Below, in pieces: positions 27,074 through 37,741 of a stretch of 64,000 bases of DNA. The DNA lies in assembly GCF_000482245.1 (NCBI RefSeq), contig NZ_AWNH01000078.1, forward strand, positions 1-64,000, in the 5' to 3' direction. The notes beneath the pieces were generated by a model that saw only the letters and a program-made list of their open reading frames with translations, made no database searches and had not been told where the DNA came from. The stretch comes from Leptolyngbya sp. Heron Island J (GTDB taxonomy: Bacteria; Cyanobacteriota; Cyanobacteriia; Phormidesmidales; Phormidesmidaceae). The translations under genes were made by a program, and so were the position numbers. Every line of letters starts with the position of its first letter. Within the stretch, counting starts at the first letter, position 1.

Positions 27074-28507
27074 GTGAGTTCATCCTTTGATTACGACCTA
27101 ATCATTGTGGGTGCCGGTGTCGGTGGTCATGGCGCTGCATTGCATGCTGTAAAAAGTGGCCTAAAGACTGCCATTGTTGAAGCGGCTGACATGGGAGGCA
27201 CCTGTGTCAATCGGGGATGTATTCCGTCTAAGGCACTCCTGGCTGCTTCTGGCCGCGTCCGTGAGCTGCGGGATAAACATCATTTACAGTCGTTCGGAAT
27301 TCAGGTAGGAGATGTGCAGTTCGAACGCTCAGCGATTGCTGATCATGCCAGCAATTTGGTGAGTAAGATTCAGGGCGATCTTACGAACAGTCTGACTCGA
27401 TTGGGTGTAGATACTATTCGTGGCTGGGGCAAATTAGCCGGTGCTCAGAAGGTGACTGTGACCATGGCTGAAGGTGAAAAGACCTACACGGCTAAAGATA
27501 TTATGTTGTCGCCGGGTTCCGTGCCGTTTGTCCCACCGGGAATTGAAACCGATGGCAAAACCGTATTTACCAGTGACGAGGCGATTAAACTAGACTGGTT
27601 GCCGCAGTGGGTAGCCATTATTGGCAGCGGCTACATCGGTCTAGAGTTTTCTGATGTATATACGGCTCTGGGGTGCGAAGTCAGTATGATCGAGGCCCTG
27701 CCTCAGCTGATGCCCACTTTTGACCCCGATATTGCAAAAATTGCTAAACGCGTATTGATTGATCCCCGCGATGTCGACACCCATGTGGGGGTGATTGCTA
27801 AGACAGTGACACCAGGATCTCCAGTAACCATCGAGCTAGCGGATTTGAAAACAAAAGAAACAGTTGATGTCCTGGAAGTTGATGCTTGTCTAGTAGCAAC
27901 GGGACGGATCCCAGCGACCAAGAACATGGGGTTAGAAAGTCTAGCCATTGAAACTGATCGGCGTGGCTTTATTCCAGTCAATGATCGGATGGAAGTGTTG
28001 CGGGGTGGCGAGCCCATCCCGCATCTTTGGGCAATTGGCGATGCCACTGGCAAGATGATGTTGGCCCATGCTGCTTCTGCCCAAGGGGTAGTGGCAGTAG
28101 AAAATATTCTGGAGCATAACCGTACCGTTAACTACCGCAGTATCCCAGCGGCGGCCTTCACCCATCCAGAGGTTAGTTTTGTTGGGTTGACTGAGCCTGC
28201 TGCTAAGGAGCTGGCTGAGGCTGAGGGGTTCCAGATTGGTTCTGTGCGTAGCTACTTTAAGGCCAATTCTAAAGCCCTGGCAGAAAATGAGTCTGACGGT
28301 CTCGCTAAGGTGATCTATCGCAAGGATACGGGGGAAATTTTAGGAACCCACATTATTGGTATCCATGCGGCGGACTTGATTCAAGAGGCGGCCAATGCTA
28401 TTGCTCAAGGGCAAACGGTCAAAGATCTCTCCTTTATTGTGCATACCCATCCGACGCTGTCTGAGGTGCTCGATGAGGCCTTTAAGCGTGCTGAGGTAAC
28501 GGCATGA
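27074..28507 (+). CDS. lpdA: Dihydrolipoyl dehydrogenase
   Basis: The E3 flavoprotein of 2-oxoacid dehydrogenase and glycine cleavage complexes. The FAD site [17 protein letters not shown], redox disulfide [16 protein letters not shown] site [14 protein letters not shown] and C-terminal HTHPTLSE are all present. The GTG at 27074 is chosen because AGGAG ends 6 nt before it; a GTG at 27053 is also in frame. It overlaps trpC by 4 nt. Confidence 0.95.
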   Translation: MSSSFDYDLIIVGAGVGGHGAALHAVKSGLKTAIVEAADMGGTCVNRGCIPSKALLAASGRVRELRDKHHLQSFGIQVGDVQFERSAIADHASNLVSKIQGDLTNSLTRLGVDTIRGWGKLAGAQKVTVTMAEGEKTYTAKDIMLSPGSVPFVPPGIETDGKTVFTSDEAIKLDWLPQWVAIIGSGYIGLEFSDVYTALGCEVSMIEALPQLMPTFDPDIAKIAKRVLIDPRDVDTHVGVIAKTVTPGSPVTIELADLKTKETVDVLEVDACLVATGRIPATKNMGLESLAIETDRRGFIPVNDRMEVLRGGEPIPHLWAIGDATGKMMLAHAASAQGVVAVENILEHNRTVNYRSIPAAAFTHPEVSFVGLTEPAAKELAEAEGFQIGSVRSYFKANSKALAENESDGLAKVIYRKDTGEILGTHIIGIHAADLIQEAANAIAQGQTVKDLSFIVHTHPTLSEVLDEAFKRAEVTA

Positions 28508-29394
28508 AAATTAGACGACGTCCCCCAAATCCAACGGTAGCTGTGGACACCCTGCGCTATCAGGTTAAGGTGCCTGATAGCGAGCCTCGTAATATCCTTG
28601 AAAAAATTGTTTGGCATAAAGAAACCGAAGTACAGCGCTTGCGGGAGAAAACTCCTCTGGCTGAGCTACAGCGACAGGTTTTGACTGCAGCGCCTCCATT
28701 GGATTTTGCTGCGGCACTTCGCAATGGCAATACGACTCCAGCTGTGATTGCTGAGGTGAAAAAGGCATCGCCGAGTAAGGGGGTGATTCGGGAGGATTTT
28801 GATCCGGTTGCGATCGCAACCACCTATGAACAAGGAGGAGCCGCCTGCCTATCGGTGCTAACCGATCAAAAATTTTTCCAGGGTAGTTTTGAATACCTTA
28901 CCCAAGTACGCCAAGCCGTACAGTTGCCGCTGTTGTGTAAAGAATTCATCATCTATCCCTATCAGATTTATCTGGCTCGTAAGCACGGAGCAGATGCTAT
29001 TTTGCTGATTGCGGCTATTCTGTCAGATAAGGATTTAGGCTACTTTACCCGCATTGCCAACGCATTAGGGATGGCTGCCCTGGTAGAAGTTCATACGGCT
29101 GAAGAACTCGATCGGGTGCTAGCCCTTGAGCCTATAAAAATCCTTGGGGTCAACAACCGCAATTTGGAAGACTTTTCGGTTAGCTTAGACACTACACGTG
29201 ATTTACTAGCCCGAGCATCAACCTACGATAAGTTTGGCGAGATCTTGTTTGTGAGCGAATCCGGTATTCATCAACCAGGCGATGTTGCTAAGGTTGCCGA
29301 TGCTGGGGCTCAAGCCATCTTAGTAGGTGAGTCTCTTATGCGTCAGTCCGATCCCGGTGCTGCTATTGGCCAGTTGATGGCTGAGGCTCCGTAG
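28504..29394 (+). CDS. trpC: Indole-3-glycerol-phosphate synthase
   Basis: The TIM-barrel enzyme of tryptophan synthesis. [15 protein letters not shown] holds the catalytic lysine, [14 protein letters not shown] a second, and [14 protein letters not shown] and VSESGI complete the family pattern. The N-terminal extension of about 40 residues is usual in cyanobacteria. The ATG overlaps the lpdA stop (ATGA), so translation is coupled. Confidence 0.95.
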   Translation: MKIRRRPPNPTVAVDTLRYQVKVPDSEPRNILEKIVWHKETEVQRLREKTPLAELQRQVLTAAPPLDFAAALRNGNTTPAVIAEVKKASPSKGVIREDFDPVAIATTYEQGGAACLSVLTDQKFFQGSFEYLTQVRQAVQLPLLCKEFIIYPYQIYLARKHGADAILLIAAILSDKDLGYFTRIANALGMAALVEVHTAEELDRVLALEPIKILGVNNRNLEDFSVSLDTTRDLLARASTYDKFGEILFVSESGIHQPGDVAKVADAGAQAILVGESLMRQSDPGAAIGQLMAEAP

Positions 29395-29443
29395 GTCGTT
29401 TATTGTCTACCAGTTTCAGGTTCCCTACTCTGATTAGCCGACT

Positions 29444-29680
29444 ATGGATCGTCCTATCCCCCTGCCATCTCATATTCATTACGAGCTATTGTTGAGGCTT
29501 TTAGAACGAGAAACGGCTGCAGCTATTTATCAGCACTCGCCCCAAAAGGAACAGCTACAGGAATTGATTATTACCCTGCGCAAGGCTATGTCTCAACAAA
29601 AGCAGCTGGAAGAAAGTTGTCGATTTGCTGAGTTGCCAGTGGAATACTACTGGTCCTTAAATGAAAAACCAGGGAGTTAG
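29444..29680 (+). CDS. Small conserved cyanobacterial protein (DUF5340-like)
   Basis: 78 residues starting PIPLPSHIHYELLLRLLER, helical throughout and soluble. This start matches my recollection of the cyanobacteria-specific DUF5340 family. It follows trpC by 49 bp. Function unknown. Confidence 0.6.
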   Translation: MDRPIPLPSHIHYELLLRLLERETAAAIYQHSPQKEQLQELIITLRKAMSQQKQLEESCRFAELPVEYYWSLNEKPGS

Positions 29681-29692
29681 GGAGTAATACAG

Positions 29693-29744
29693 AATACAAG
29701 AACCCCGATCTAGCCCTTAAGGGCTAGATCGGGGTTCTTGTATT
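29693..29744. terminator. Perfect 52-bp palindrome between convergent genes, likely bidirectional terminator
   Basis: Two perfect 26-bp arms with no spacer (centre CTTAAG at 29716-29721). It lies 12 bp after the small trpC-linked gene and 49 bp beyond the psaJ stop, where both transcripts should end. The arm ends are A/T-rich (AATACAAG / CTTGTATT), giving modest T-rich tails both ways. It has the same length as the palindrome at 22663-22714 but a different sequence. Confidence 0.8.
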
Positions 29745-29793
29745 AAATCCTAGAGCAGACTTTATAACTGGTCTAAAAACCAGTGTACTGACT

Positions 29794-29919
29794 CTATGGA
29801 TGTAGTAGTAGATCGGGAAAGAAGCGGTTGAATTCAATCAGGATACCGGCAGTGATGAGCATCCAGATTGTAGCTACCACAGGAGCGGTAGACAGATATT
29901 TTAATAAGCCTTCGGGCAT
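29794..29919 (-). CDS. psaJ: Photosystem I reaction centre subunit IX
   Basis: A 41-residue frame on the minus strand begins [19 protein letters not shown] and ends with [11 protein letters not shown]: one membrane helix with the typical PsaJ start and end. PsaJ sits at the edge of photosystem I beside PsaF. It lies 132 bp downstream of psaF on the same strand, the conserved cyanobacterial psaF-psaJ order. Confidence 0.95.
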   Translation of the reverse strand: MPEGLLKYLSTAPVVATIWMLITAGILIEFNRFFPDLLLHP

Positions 29920-29983
29920 GGGAAAGTGTCCTGAATAAGAAACGTCTGAAAATACTAAAAACTCAGCACGACTCAGTTACCCT

Positions 29984-30035
29984 GATTCAACTCATCAAGC
30001 CCAAGCCGTGATTCAACTCATCAAGCCCAAGCCGT
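29984..30035. repeat. 26-bp tandem duplication in the psaF-psaJ spacer
   Basis: Two identical 26-bp units (GATTCAACTCATCAAGCCCA..., ending CCGT) are joined directly at 30009/30010. It lies between psaF and psaJ in transcribed DNA, so both copies should be in the mRNA. Probably a replication slippage product. Confidence 0.9.
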
Positions 30036-30051
30036 GCCTCAAAAGTATTGC

Positions 30052-30552
30052 CTAGCGAGGTGAGACGGTAATTTCGTCATCCTTCGCAAACATAGCACCA
30101 GAAGCCATGTCTTTAAATGCAGCTAAAGGCCAAGCAGCACCAGCTAAGGAAGACTTAATGGCCAAGCCAGTGTCAATGATGATTTCCATCTCCTCAGGCT
30201 TCTTAGCGGAACGAGTAGCAATCAAGTAAGACCGACCAGCCCAGCCAATCCAGCCAGCGATATAAAGAAATAGAATGCCAGGAATCACAAACTCACCCAG
30301 ATGGGCCAAATCGCCATCGACTACTAAGTGAGGTAGGCCATCCTCACCACAGAGTAGGCTGGAATTTGCATAAAAATCAAAACGTGCTTTAGCACCCTCT
30401 GTTTTGGCTGCAGAGGCACGTTGTTGAAACGCGGCAGATTCGCCACAGGGGGTCAAACCAGCCACGTTGTCTCCAGCCAAACTGGCAGAAGCCGGTGCCG
30501 CGAATCCAAACCAGAGGCAAATTACTAGAGCCAGAGCAAACAACCGTCGCAT
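30052..30552 (-). CDS. psaF: Photosystem I reaction centre subunit III
   Basis: 166 residues: a cleavable signal peptide (cut likely after APASA), then [13 protein letters not shown] with two luminal cysteines, a membrane helix near [18 protein letters not shown] and a C-terminal stromal tail. PsaF is the luminal-facing subunit that docks electron donors in some organisms. Forms an operon with psaJ. It is divergent from tsaD, a conserved arrangement. Confidence 0.96.
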   Translation of the reverse strand: MRRLFALALVICLWFGFAAPASASLAGDNVAGLTPCGESAAFQQRASAAKTEGAKARFDFYANSSLLCGEDGLPHLVVDGDLAHLGEFVIPGILFLYIAGWIGWAGRSYLIATRSAKKPEEMEIIIDTGLAIKSSLAGAAWPLAAFKDMASGAMFAKDDEITVSPR

Positions 30553-30926
30553 AGAATGTTTCCTTTGTGTTTTACAAAAGACAAATTGCTGTTGCTAATG
30601 CGCCAGGTAAACCAGCTTAAGATTAGTCCTACGCGTCCTACAGACTAGACGCTAGGATTATCAAACCAGATACCCCCGAAGAGCAGCAGCGCAAAAAATA
30701 AATTCAGAGAATCTCTTAACTTAGATAACTAACTGTAATGCTGCTTTAACTAGTGTTCTAGCATGCGAGCCGTATCAGTTAGCTAACACAGTGTTTAGGT
30801 AGTTGTTGAAACTGAACCAACGTGAACTAAATTAAGGATCTACTTGACTCTCAGGGATCATACCTTTCTGCTAAACCCTGGCAGGGGAATTGCTCACAAG
30901 ACTTTACATGATGACACAATTGATAG
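30553..30926. promoter_or_regulatory. Divergent promoter region of psaFJ and tsaD
   Basis: About 370 AT-rich bases between the two starts. Photosystem I genes are usually light-regulated through RpaB, but I cannot point to a clear HLR1 pair or -10 box here. No coding frame of note. Confidence 0.45.
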
Positions 30927-31973
30927 ATGGCCACGATTTTAGCGATTGAAACTAGCTGCGATGAAACCGCTGCTGCTGTGGTTCATCGACGTCAGGTACT
31001 GAGTAGTGTTGTGGCCTCGCAAATCGACCTTCATCGTCGTTATGGCGGGGTTGTCCCGGAGTTAGCTTCTCGTGAACATCTGTTGACGATTGGTGACACC
31101 GTCAACGAGGCTTTGCTTAAATCCCAGTTGGGGTGGGCAGATATCGACGCAATTGCAACTACCTGCGCACCGGGATTAGTCGGTGCGCTGCTGATGGGCA
31201 TGAGTGTTGGCAAGACTCTGGCTATGGTGCATCAAAAACCTTTTTTAGGTGTACATCATCTAGAAGGGCATATTTATGCAGCTTATCTGGAACAGGCCAA
31301 TCTAAAGCCACCTTTTCTGTGCTTGTTAGTGTCTGGTGGACATACCAGCTTGATTCGTGTAAATGGTTGTGGCCATTACAAACTACTGGGTAAAACGCGA
31401 GATGATGCCGCAGGCGAAGCCTTTGATAAAGTTGCCCGTTTGCTGGATCTGGGATATCCCGGTGGCCCCATCATTGACCGATTAGCCCAACAGGGCAACC
31501 CCAAAGCATTTAAGTTGCCAGAAGGTAATATCTCATTGCCAGCAGGTGGCTATCATCCCTACGATGCCAGCTTTAGTGGTCTTAAAACAGCTGTTTTAAG
31601 ACTAATAGAACGTCTTCATGCAGAGGGGGCTGAACCCTTGCCAGTAGCTGATATTGCAGCAAGTTTTCAACATGCTGTAGTGAATGCATTGGTGAAGCGG
31701 GTGTTCCGCTGTGCTCAAGACCAGGAAGTGTCTGCCATTGTTTTAGGAGGTGGAGTGGCAGCGAATAGTCAACTGCGACAAGTGCTGACTCAAACAGCTG
31801 GCGAAAAAGGGCTTAGTGTACATATCCCATCCCTCAAATTCTGCACAGATAATGCTGCTATGATCGCCTGTGCGGCCAGCGAACATTTTGACCAGGGGCA
31901 TCGTTCCAGGCTGGATTTGGGGGTTTATTCCCGTTTGCCCCTGGAACAAGTAGCTGAGTTATATCAGACCTAG
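30927..31973 (+). CDS. tsaD: tRNA N6-adenosine threonylcarbamoyltransferase
   Basis: TsaD transfers threonylcarbamoyl to A37 of ANN-decoding tRNAs, with TsaB and TsaE. The ASKHA fold starts ILAIETSCDETAAAVV; metal-binding histidines are in VHHLEGHIYAAY, and LVSGGHTSLI is the ATP-binding loop. 348 residues is normal. Its last 4 bases overlap the convergent hydrolase. Confidence 0.95.
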   Translation: MATILAIETSCDETAAAVVHRRQVLSSVVASQIDLHRRYGGVVPELASREHLLTIGDTVNEALLKSQLGWADIDAIATTCAPGLVGALLMGMSVGKTLAMVHQKPFLGVHHLEGHIYAAYLEQANLKPPFLCLLVSGGHTSLIRVNGCGHYKLLGKTRDDAAGEAFDKVARLLDLGYPGGPIIDRLAQQGNPKAFKLPEGNISLPAGGYHPYDASFSGLKTAVLRLIERLHAEGAEPLPVADIAASFQHAVVNALVKRVFRCAQDQEVSAIVLGGGVAANSQLRQVLTQTAGEKGLSVHIPSLKFCTDNAAMIACAASEHFDQGHRSRLDLGVYSRLPLEQVAELYQT

Positions 31974-32848
31974 CAGCTACCTAATACCCAATGGCGTACT
32001 TGAGCTTCTAATGCTGAGGGCTGTTCTAACATGGCAAAGTGACCACATTGCTCAAAGGCGACCACAGCTTGTTTACCCTGGTAAAAAAATCGGTGGAAAC
32101 TAGCTAAATGTTGAACATAGCGGGGTTCCATGACCGTATCTTGTTCCCCGGTAATGAAATACACTGGCTGCGATAGCTTTGAGACTATGTTCGGTAGCTG
32201 ATGGACTTCATCTTCAGTGGTCGATGCCAGTAAAGATTGAGTTGCTGCTTCTGGATCTGCTCGCAGGAAATCGATAAGTCGTTGCTGCCCCCAACGATAA
32301 CTCAAGGGTTGCCGCACCATAATGTTGGCAAAAACCCAGGGGAGTAGAGGAAGATGCTGTAACCATTGGGGCCGCCATCCCACCATTTGCTGACCAGCGT
32401 TACGAAATTTTTCAAAGGCGTTATGGATGTATATGCCGCCGCCTGCGTTAACACAAATGACGCCCTGCACCCGCTCTGGAAACAGATGAGCTGCCCATAG
32501 CGCAATGCTACCGCCTAGGGAATGGCCCATAAGCCAGACGTTATCGAGTTCCAGGTTTTCCAGCAGTGCATTTAAGTCTTGAGCATAGGCCGTCAAGCTA
32601 TAGGGTGCCGTATCTGAATGAGCATGGCGACTTAATAGCTGATCAGTTGAATCCCCAAAGCCTCTCAAATCATAGGCTAGACAGGCAATGTCTGGAGCTA
32701 ACTGCTGCATCAATGGCTGCCAGTAGGCACGGCTTAATAGCCAACCATGAAGGCAAACTAATACCGAACGATATGAAGTGGTAGTTGATAATAAGTTGGG
32801 AGTGAAATCATAGGCATGGGGCACTCCAAAGACAGGTGTCACCACCAT
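31970..32848 (-). CDS. Alpha/beta-fold hydrolase
   Basis: The nucleophile elbow GHSLGGS, an oxyanion segment LVCLHGWLLS, an acid residue in ITGEQDTVME and the final histidine in FEQCGHFAML give a complete Ser-Asp/Glu-His triad. 292 residues. The family is broad (esterases, lipases, haloperoxidase-like), so the substrate cannot be given. Convergent 4-bp overlap with tsaD. Confidence 0.85.
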   Translation of the reverse strand: MVVTPVFGVPHAYDFTPNLLSTTTSYRSVLVCLHGWLLSRAYWQPLMQQLAPDIACLAYDLRGFGDSTDQLLSRHAHSDTAPYSLTAYAQDLNALLENLELDNVWLMGHSLGGSIALWAAHLFPERVQGVICVNAGGGIYIHNAFEKFRNAGQQMVGWRPQWLQHLPLLPWVFANIMVRQPLSYRWGQQRLIDFLRADPEAATQSLLASTTEDEVHQLPNIVSKLSQPVYFITGEQDTVMEPRYVQHLASFHRFFYQGKQAVVAFEQCGHFAMLEQPSALEAQVRHWVLGSC

Positions 32849-32966
32849 GATGCGAATAGAATTTGTACGATGACATTCAAACTTGAATCAGTCCCAATGA
32901 ACTTATTTAGGTAGAGATCTAGCTGAAAGCTACAGGGAGACCGGAGGCTAAACCTACATCCCCCGG

Positions 32967-33692
32967 CTAATAAGGTCCGCCTAGCAAGCGCTCACGCATA
33001 CCCTCAGCAATCTTGTGACCTAAATATTCTGGAATCAAACTTTCGTTGGGTCCTAGTAGGTACAAAATTAACCGAGTACGACCACGCCATACCAATAGAT
33101 TAGCATTCACCACCAGCAAATCTTCTTGCCAGATAGCGTACATAACCTTGTAAAACAGGCCTGGCTGATTGTCTGCCTCAATGAGTAAAGCAGGCAGATG
33201 AAAGACAGGATCAACGTAGAATTCAGTCTCAACTTTTTCTAATCCTGCATTGAGATTAAACTCAACGCTTAGCATCTCTTCGACTTCATAGCGTCCGGCT
33301 AGGGCTTCTCGAATAGCCCGGCAGGTATTATCAGCAGTTTTTTCGCTAAGAGCTTTACCACCACGAGAAACAACCAGTTTGACGAAAACTAGCATGGGTG
33401 GATATATCTGGCCGTAGAGGCTGAGGCTATGAATGGTTAGCCCATAGGCTGTGAGCACACCAAAAATATCACTGAGTAAAAAAGACTGATTGCGATAGGC
33501 AAAGTGGAGGGCACTACGATTGCCTTCCGGCTTAATTTCGATTACAGCCTTTTTGGTTTTGTATAGCTGGTAAGCAAGCCGTAGGTTTTGTAGCTGAATT
33601 TCACTACTGACAAATTGTTCATAAAATTGCGGAAACGCGCGATTGAAGCGTTTCAGCAACTCTACTGTCGATGTCTTTAATCCGGCTGCCAT
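32967..33692 (-). CDS. ACT-domain protein (GlnD C-terminus-like), putative regulator
   Basis: 241 residues. Two stretches look like ACT ligand-binding domains: FLLSDIFGVLTAYGLTIHSL at about 73-92 and ALLIEADNQPGLFYKVMYAI at about 168-187, the second matching the DxPGL motif. The resemblance is to the C-terminal ACT pair of PII uridylyltransferase, but no nucleotidyltransferase domain is present. It probably senses a small ligand such as an amino acid. The partner is unknown. Confidence 0.6.
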   Translation of the reverse strand: MAAGLKTSTVELLKRFNRAFPQFYEQFVSSEIQLQNLRLAYQLYKTKKAVIEIKPEGNRSALHFAYRNQSFLLSDIFGVLTAYGLTIHSLSLYGQIYPPMLVFVKLVVSRGGKALSEKTADNTCRAIREALAGRYEVEEMLSVEFNLNAGLEKVETEFYVDPVFHLPALLIEADNQPGLFYKVMYAIWQEDLLVVNANLLVWRGRTRLILYLLGPNESLIPEYLGHKIAEGMRERLLGGPY

Positions 33693-34012
33693 ATGTGTTC
33701 AGAAACTTCATGAGTGTATCCCTTGGCTAACTTGGCTATTGCACATGTCAGCTCGACAAATGCTCCATCAATTTGTTTCTTGATGACTCTGCCCCAAAAA
33801 AGCACCTGAAGCCATGTTACCCAAAGTGTTTTGTATCTCTGCTCGGAAAAACCATATTCGGCATAAGATACAAACCTGACAAGCCTCAAGGATTGCACAA
33901 GTATGCTGGCAAGTTTACCGATTGGTTATGTAATTTTGATAGATTCTAAATCAATGTTTTTGCTTCCTAGGAAAGGATAGACCTATACTGCTAGAGTTAA
34001 AACAGAGTTTAA

Positions 34013-34555
<543 letters not shown>

Positions 34556-34595
34556 AAAGTAATGAGCTCCAAATTTGCCAAATTTTGATAAGTCG

Positions 34596-35018
34596 CTAGC
34601 TGCATAGCTGTTTAGCTTCGGTGATCCATTGTGAGACTTGCGCCGTGTCTGGGCTGAGATCAGGCCTTTGCATTAGTTTTACGTGTAATCGTTTGAGTTG
34701 TGCATGTAGCTGGGCTACAGGTAGTAAGGCGAGTTGCTGAGGTGAACTGATGCCGGCATGGAGCAGGAGACCACAGTATTGACATCCGACGCTGGGAAGG
34801 CAAGCTAGTTTAGCCAGAGCAGACCATTTGTTGACGTGTTTAGGATGGGAATTAAGCTGCTGAGCCAGCTGCAGTCGAGCTGATTGGCTACGAGTCATTC
34901 GCAGTAAGTCAAGCGTAGTGAAAATATTTAATGCCTTTAACTGCTGCTGTTGCTGGTTAGAAATACCTGGCAGCTGCTCAATAGGCCAGTTTCGAAGTTG
35001 AATAGAGTTGGATGGCAT
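34596..35018 (-). CDS. DUF4332 helix-hairpin-helix protein
   Basis: 140 residues: WPIEQLPGISNQQQQQLKAL near the start is a helix-hairpin-helix-like motif, and a second lies around CLPSVGCQYCGLLLHAGI. Proteins with this domain are presumed to bind nucleic acid, without known function. Gln-rich in the first half. Convergent with the Ycf52-like gene. Confidence 0.65.
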   Translation of the reverse strand: MPSNSIQLRNWPIEQLPGISNQQQQQLKALNIFTTLDLLRMTRSQSARLQLAQQLNSHPKHVNKWSALAKLACLPSVGCQYCGLLLHAGISSPQQLALLPVAQLHAQLKRLHVKLMQRPDLSPDTAQVSQWITEAKQLCS

Positions 35019-35126
35019 GTTGAGTGGCTGAAAACCTGGAGAGCAAACGGAGGTATATTTATGTTAGGTTGTTAACCTGTAAGCCTGGGACTTATTCGTA
35101 TAAGTGTCTGGAGTCTTATCTAATTA

Positions 35127-35200
35127 CGGGATGTAGCGCAGCTTGGTAGCGCGCCTGCTTTGGGAGCAGGATGTCGCAGGTTCGAATCCTGTCATCCCGA
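35127..35200 (+). tRNA. tRNA-Pro (anticodon TGG)
   Basis: The acceptor stem CGGGATG pairs with CATCCCG; the anticodon loop TTTGGGA carries TGG, and the T-arm GGTTCGAATCC is standard. Discriminator A; CCA not encoded. Confidence 0.96.
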
Positions 35201-35411
35201 TTACGAGGTTTCTAGCTAGGTGATTTTGTGGCCTGTTCTGAGGAGACCTGGTATCATCTCGCATATGTTTTGCGCTCTGTAGTTTATTGGCTCTGGGTAT
35301 TTAGCGAATGCGGTGGTCAGTTTCAGAAATGTCTGAGCCTCTTTCAAAGAGGTTAAGCTGTGTTACATGATGCGTATGAAGCAGATTAAAAGTTTGGCAT
35401 TGGGAGGAAGT

Positions 35412-36152
35412 ATGAAAGCTATATTTGGGCGTCTACTGTGTGGCCTATTGGGCGGTGGATTAATGGCTGCTACATTGCATACACCCCAAGCAGTGGCACT
35501 CTCAGAAGAGGAGTTGCTCACTAAATTTGCAGAAGTTCCTGTATTTGTGGTTGCTGATAATACGGGAGGCTACGTCACATCGGTTGTTGATTTGCCTAAT
35601 GATAACCTCGGCAATGTAGCCTTGCTCAGAGTTTTCTTTAATGAAGCTGATGTGCTGACGTTTGTTGAGCAGGTCCGCGAAGAGGAGCCTCGGTTCAATC
35701 AGGGGGGGTCGGTCGGTGTAATTGATCTGGCAACTGTACATCGGCTGGCTAAGGAAGACCGAGAGGTGCCTTTGAAGCTGGTGTTTGTTCCTGCGGCAGA
35801 TGACCTTGAAGCAGCTCGTGAGTTGGATAGTAACTTTGGTGGCTCTACATCTTCATCGCTTGTTCCGTTATTTGCGCTGCAGGATGCTGCTGGTAACTAT
35901 GTCTCCTTGTCTGTAAATGATGGTTCGGACGAGTCAATTTTTTCAATGTTTTTCTCAAAAGATGATGCAGATAATGTTTTAAGTGCTATTCAGGAGTCAA
36001 ATCCTGAGTCGTCACAAGTTAACATCGGGGTTGTTTCTTTGGCAGATTTGTCAGGAAATCTACTTAATAGTGATGATGAAGCGTTTGAGCGTATTCGCTT
36101 TTTGCCAGATTCTGATGTGATCAATCATATTCAAAGTTTAAATTTGGAGTAG
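35412..36152 (+). CDS. Tic22-like family protein
   Basis: About 246 residues. The ATG at 35412 is preferred because GGGAGG lies 4 nt before it, and it leaves an ordinary signal peptide (GRLLCGLLGGGLMAA ... AVA). Two related lobes follow, each with a VPVFVVAD- or VPLFALQD-type strand and an FxxxDA-type helix, as in Tic22. In plastids Tic22 is an intermembrane-space chaperone; cyanobacterial homologues act in the periplasm and thylakoid and support outer-membrane biogenesis. Confidence 0.85.
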   Translation: MKAIFGRLLCGLLGGGLMAATLHTPQAVALSEEELLTKFAEVPVFVVADNTGGYVTSVVDLPNDNLGNVALLRVFFNEADVLTFVEQVREEEPRFNQGGSVGVIDLATVHRLAKEDREVPLKLVFVPAADDLEAARELDSNFGGSTSSSLVPLFALQDAAGNYVSLSVNDGSDESIFSMFFSKDDADNVLSAIQESNPESSQVNIGVVSLADLSGNLLNSDDEAFERIRFLPDSDVINHIQSLNLE

Positions 36153-36205
36153 TACTAGTACTACTAGTGCTATGCGGTTGCGCGAGGAGTGTGCCGTGGC
36201 GACTG

Positions 36206-37438
36206 TTAGGTAGTGAGTGTAGTTAGCAGCAGGTCATAAATGTGGTGGGCCATCCTCAGCTTTGTGCTAGCCGCTAAGGTTGTTTGATGGCCCTGATGGT
36301 CTAAAAAAATACCTTGGTTGCGATCGCAACCAAAGCCACTCTCAGGCTGATCAACTGGATTTGCCACAATGGCATTCAGTCCTTTGCGTTTAAGCTTGTC
36401 TAAAGCAGGCGCGATAATATCACCCGTTTGCGCCGCAAACCCCACCAGGGTTTGATCGGCTCTTTTTTTGGCGGCTAGCTGAGCTGCAATGTCTGTTACG
36501 GGTTCAAGCGGCAGAGGATTAGGTAAATCTGCCTTGGCGAGTTTACCAGCAACGTTTAACTGGGGACGCATATCAGCCACAGCTGCTGCCATGATAATCC
36601 AGTCTGCTGTTTCTAGCTGAGCCATGAGCGAGGCTTCCATGTCGGCAGCACTAACCACAGCGGTTGTTTGGACTGAATCAGGAATTGTCTGACGGAGATG
36701 GGGTTCCATCGGACCAAAGACCAAGGACACCTGCGCTCCGCGATGGGCGGCGGCTGTGGCCAGGGCAATACCCATGCGTCCAGTGGAGGGGTTGCCAATA
36801 TAACGAACAGCATCAATATATTCTTGGGTGCTGCCGGTGCTAATTAAGATGTGTTTTCCTGTGAGGTCGCAGCGACCTTGGGTGTGTTGTAGGGACTCTA
36901 GGGCTGCAAGAATCCTATGGGGTTCAGCCATACGCCCGGTGCCGATGCGATCGCATGCCAACCTCCCTGCTGCTGGCCCCACCGCCCGGTAACGCTCATC
37001 CGCCAATACCTGTTGCCAGTTTCGCTGAACAGACGACTGTAGCCACATATCCGTATTCATAGCCGGTGCCAGCAGTACGGGGCATGTAGATGCCAGGATC
37101 GTGTTAGTGAGCAAATTATCCGCTAGACCATGAGCTAACTTGCCTAGCGTATTGGCCGTTAAAGGCGCAATTAAAAAATAGTCCGCCCATTCGGCAAGCT
37201 CAATGTGTAGCGGTCGAGCTTGGTCCGCAGACCAAAAATTCTGATCTGTGTAGGCGGTATGCCGTGAGAGGGTAGCAAAGGTTAAAGCTGAGACAAATGA
37301 CTCAGCTGAGGATGTCATGATGACACGAACTTCTGCCCCAGCCTTGGCCAGGGTAGATACCACCTCACATACTTTATAAGCTGCTATACCGCCACTAACA
37401 CCAACCAAAATGTTGGCTGCTGGCGATTTATCAGTCAT
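36206..37438 (-). CDS. coaBC: Bifunctional phosphopantothenoylcysteine decarboxylase / phosphopantothenate--cysteine ligase
   Basis: Two steps of coenzyme A synthesis in one chain. The N-terminal flavin decarboxylase begins [18 protein letters not shown] and contains APAMNTDMW and the [12 protein letters not shown] loop. The C-terminal ligase has [19 protein letters not shown] and NPSTGRMG. The start at 37438 shares one base with the stop of the upstream DUF2555 gene (TAATG), so the two are coupled; an apparent longer frame upstream is not real. Confidence 0.95.
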   Translation of the reverse strand: MTDKSPAANILVGVSGGIAAYKVCEVVSTLAKAGAEVRVIMTSSAESFVSALTFATLSRHTAYTDQNFWSADQARPLHIELAEWADYFLIAPLTANTLGKLAHGLADNLLTNTILASTCPVLLAPAMNTDMWLQSSVQRNWQQVLADERYRAVGPAAGRLACDRIGTGRMAEPHRILAALESLQHTQGRCDLTGKHILISTGSTQEYIDAVRYIGNPSTGRMGIALATAAAHRGAQVSLVFGPMEPHLRQTIPDSVQTTAVVSAADMEASLMAQLETADWIIMAAAVADMRPQLNVAGKLAKADLPNPLPLEPVTDIAAQLAAKKRADQTLVGFAAQTGDIIAPALDKLKRKGLNAIVANPVDQPESGFGCDRNQGIFLDHQGHQTTLAASTKLRMAHHIYDLLLTTLTT

Positions 37439-37656
37439 TAGGCTTCGTCGTAAGTTTCCACATCCAGTAGATGTAGATAGGAACGCACTAGCTCTGGACG
37501 TTGAAATGCCACCGACCGCAGTCGATGCCAATCTTGTAATCCTTCAAAAGCCGTTGTGTATTCATCTTGCTCAAGACGCTGTGCCAGCTGGTCAACTTCT
37601 TCTTGAGTGACATCAGCAATGGGCTTATCAGAAACTTTGCTTGTACTTGCAATCAT
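37438..37656 (-). CDS. DUF2555 protein
   Basis: 72 residues from an ATG at 37656; the frame is open further but upstream codons look unlike protein. The core [20 protein letters not shown] and [14 protein letters not shown] matches the small cyanobacteria-specific DUF2555 family. Adjacent to coaBC, with overlapping stop and start. Function unknown. Confidence 0.8.
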   Translation of the reverse strand: MIASTSKVSDKPIADVTQEEVDQLAQRLEQDEYTTAFEGLQDWHRLRSVAFQRPELVRSYLHLLDVETYDEA

Positions 37657-37741
37657 GGTGCTGGCTCCTGTGGGCTGGGCGCTGTCTCCAGTGTATTCGC
37701 TGTCGTTGGCGCTGTCCCGGAGTGCGTCTGAAATGTTACAC

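Noticed and set aside
33677-33898. 73-codon minus-strand frame overlapping the ACT-protein start
   Set aside because: Overlaps the start of the ACT gene in another frame and has no domain or coding character.
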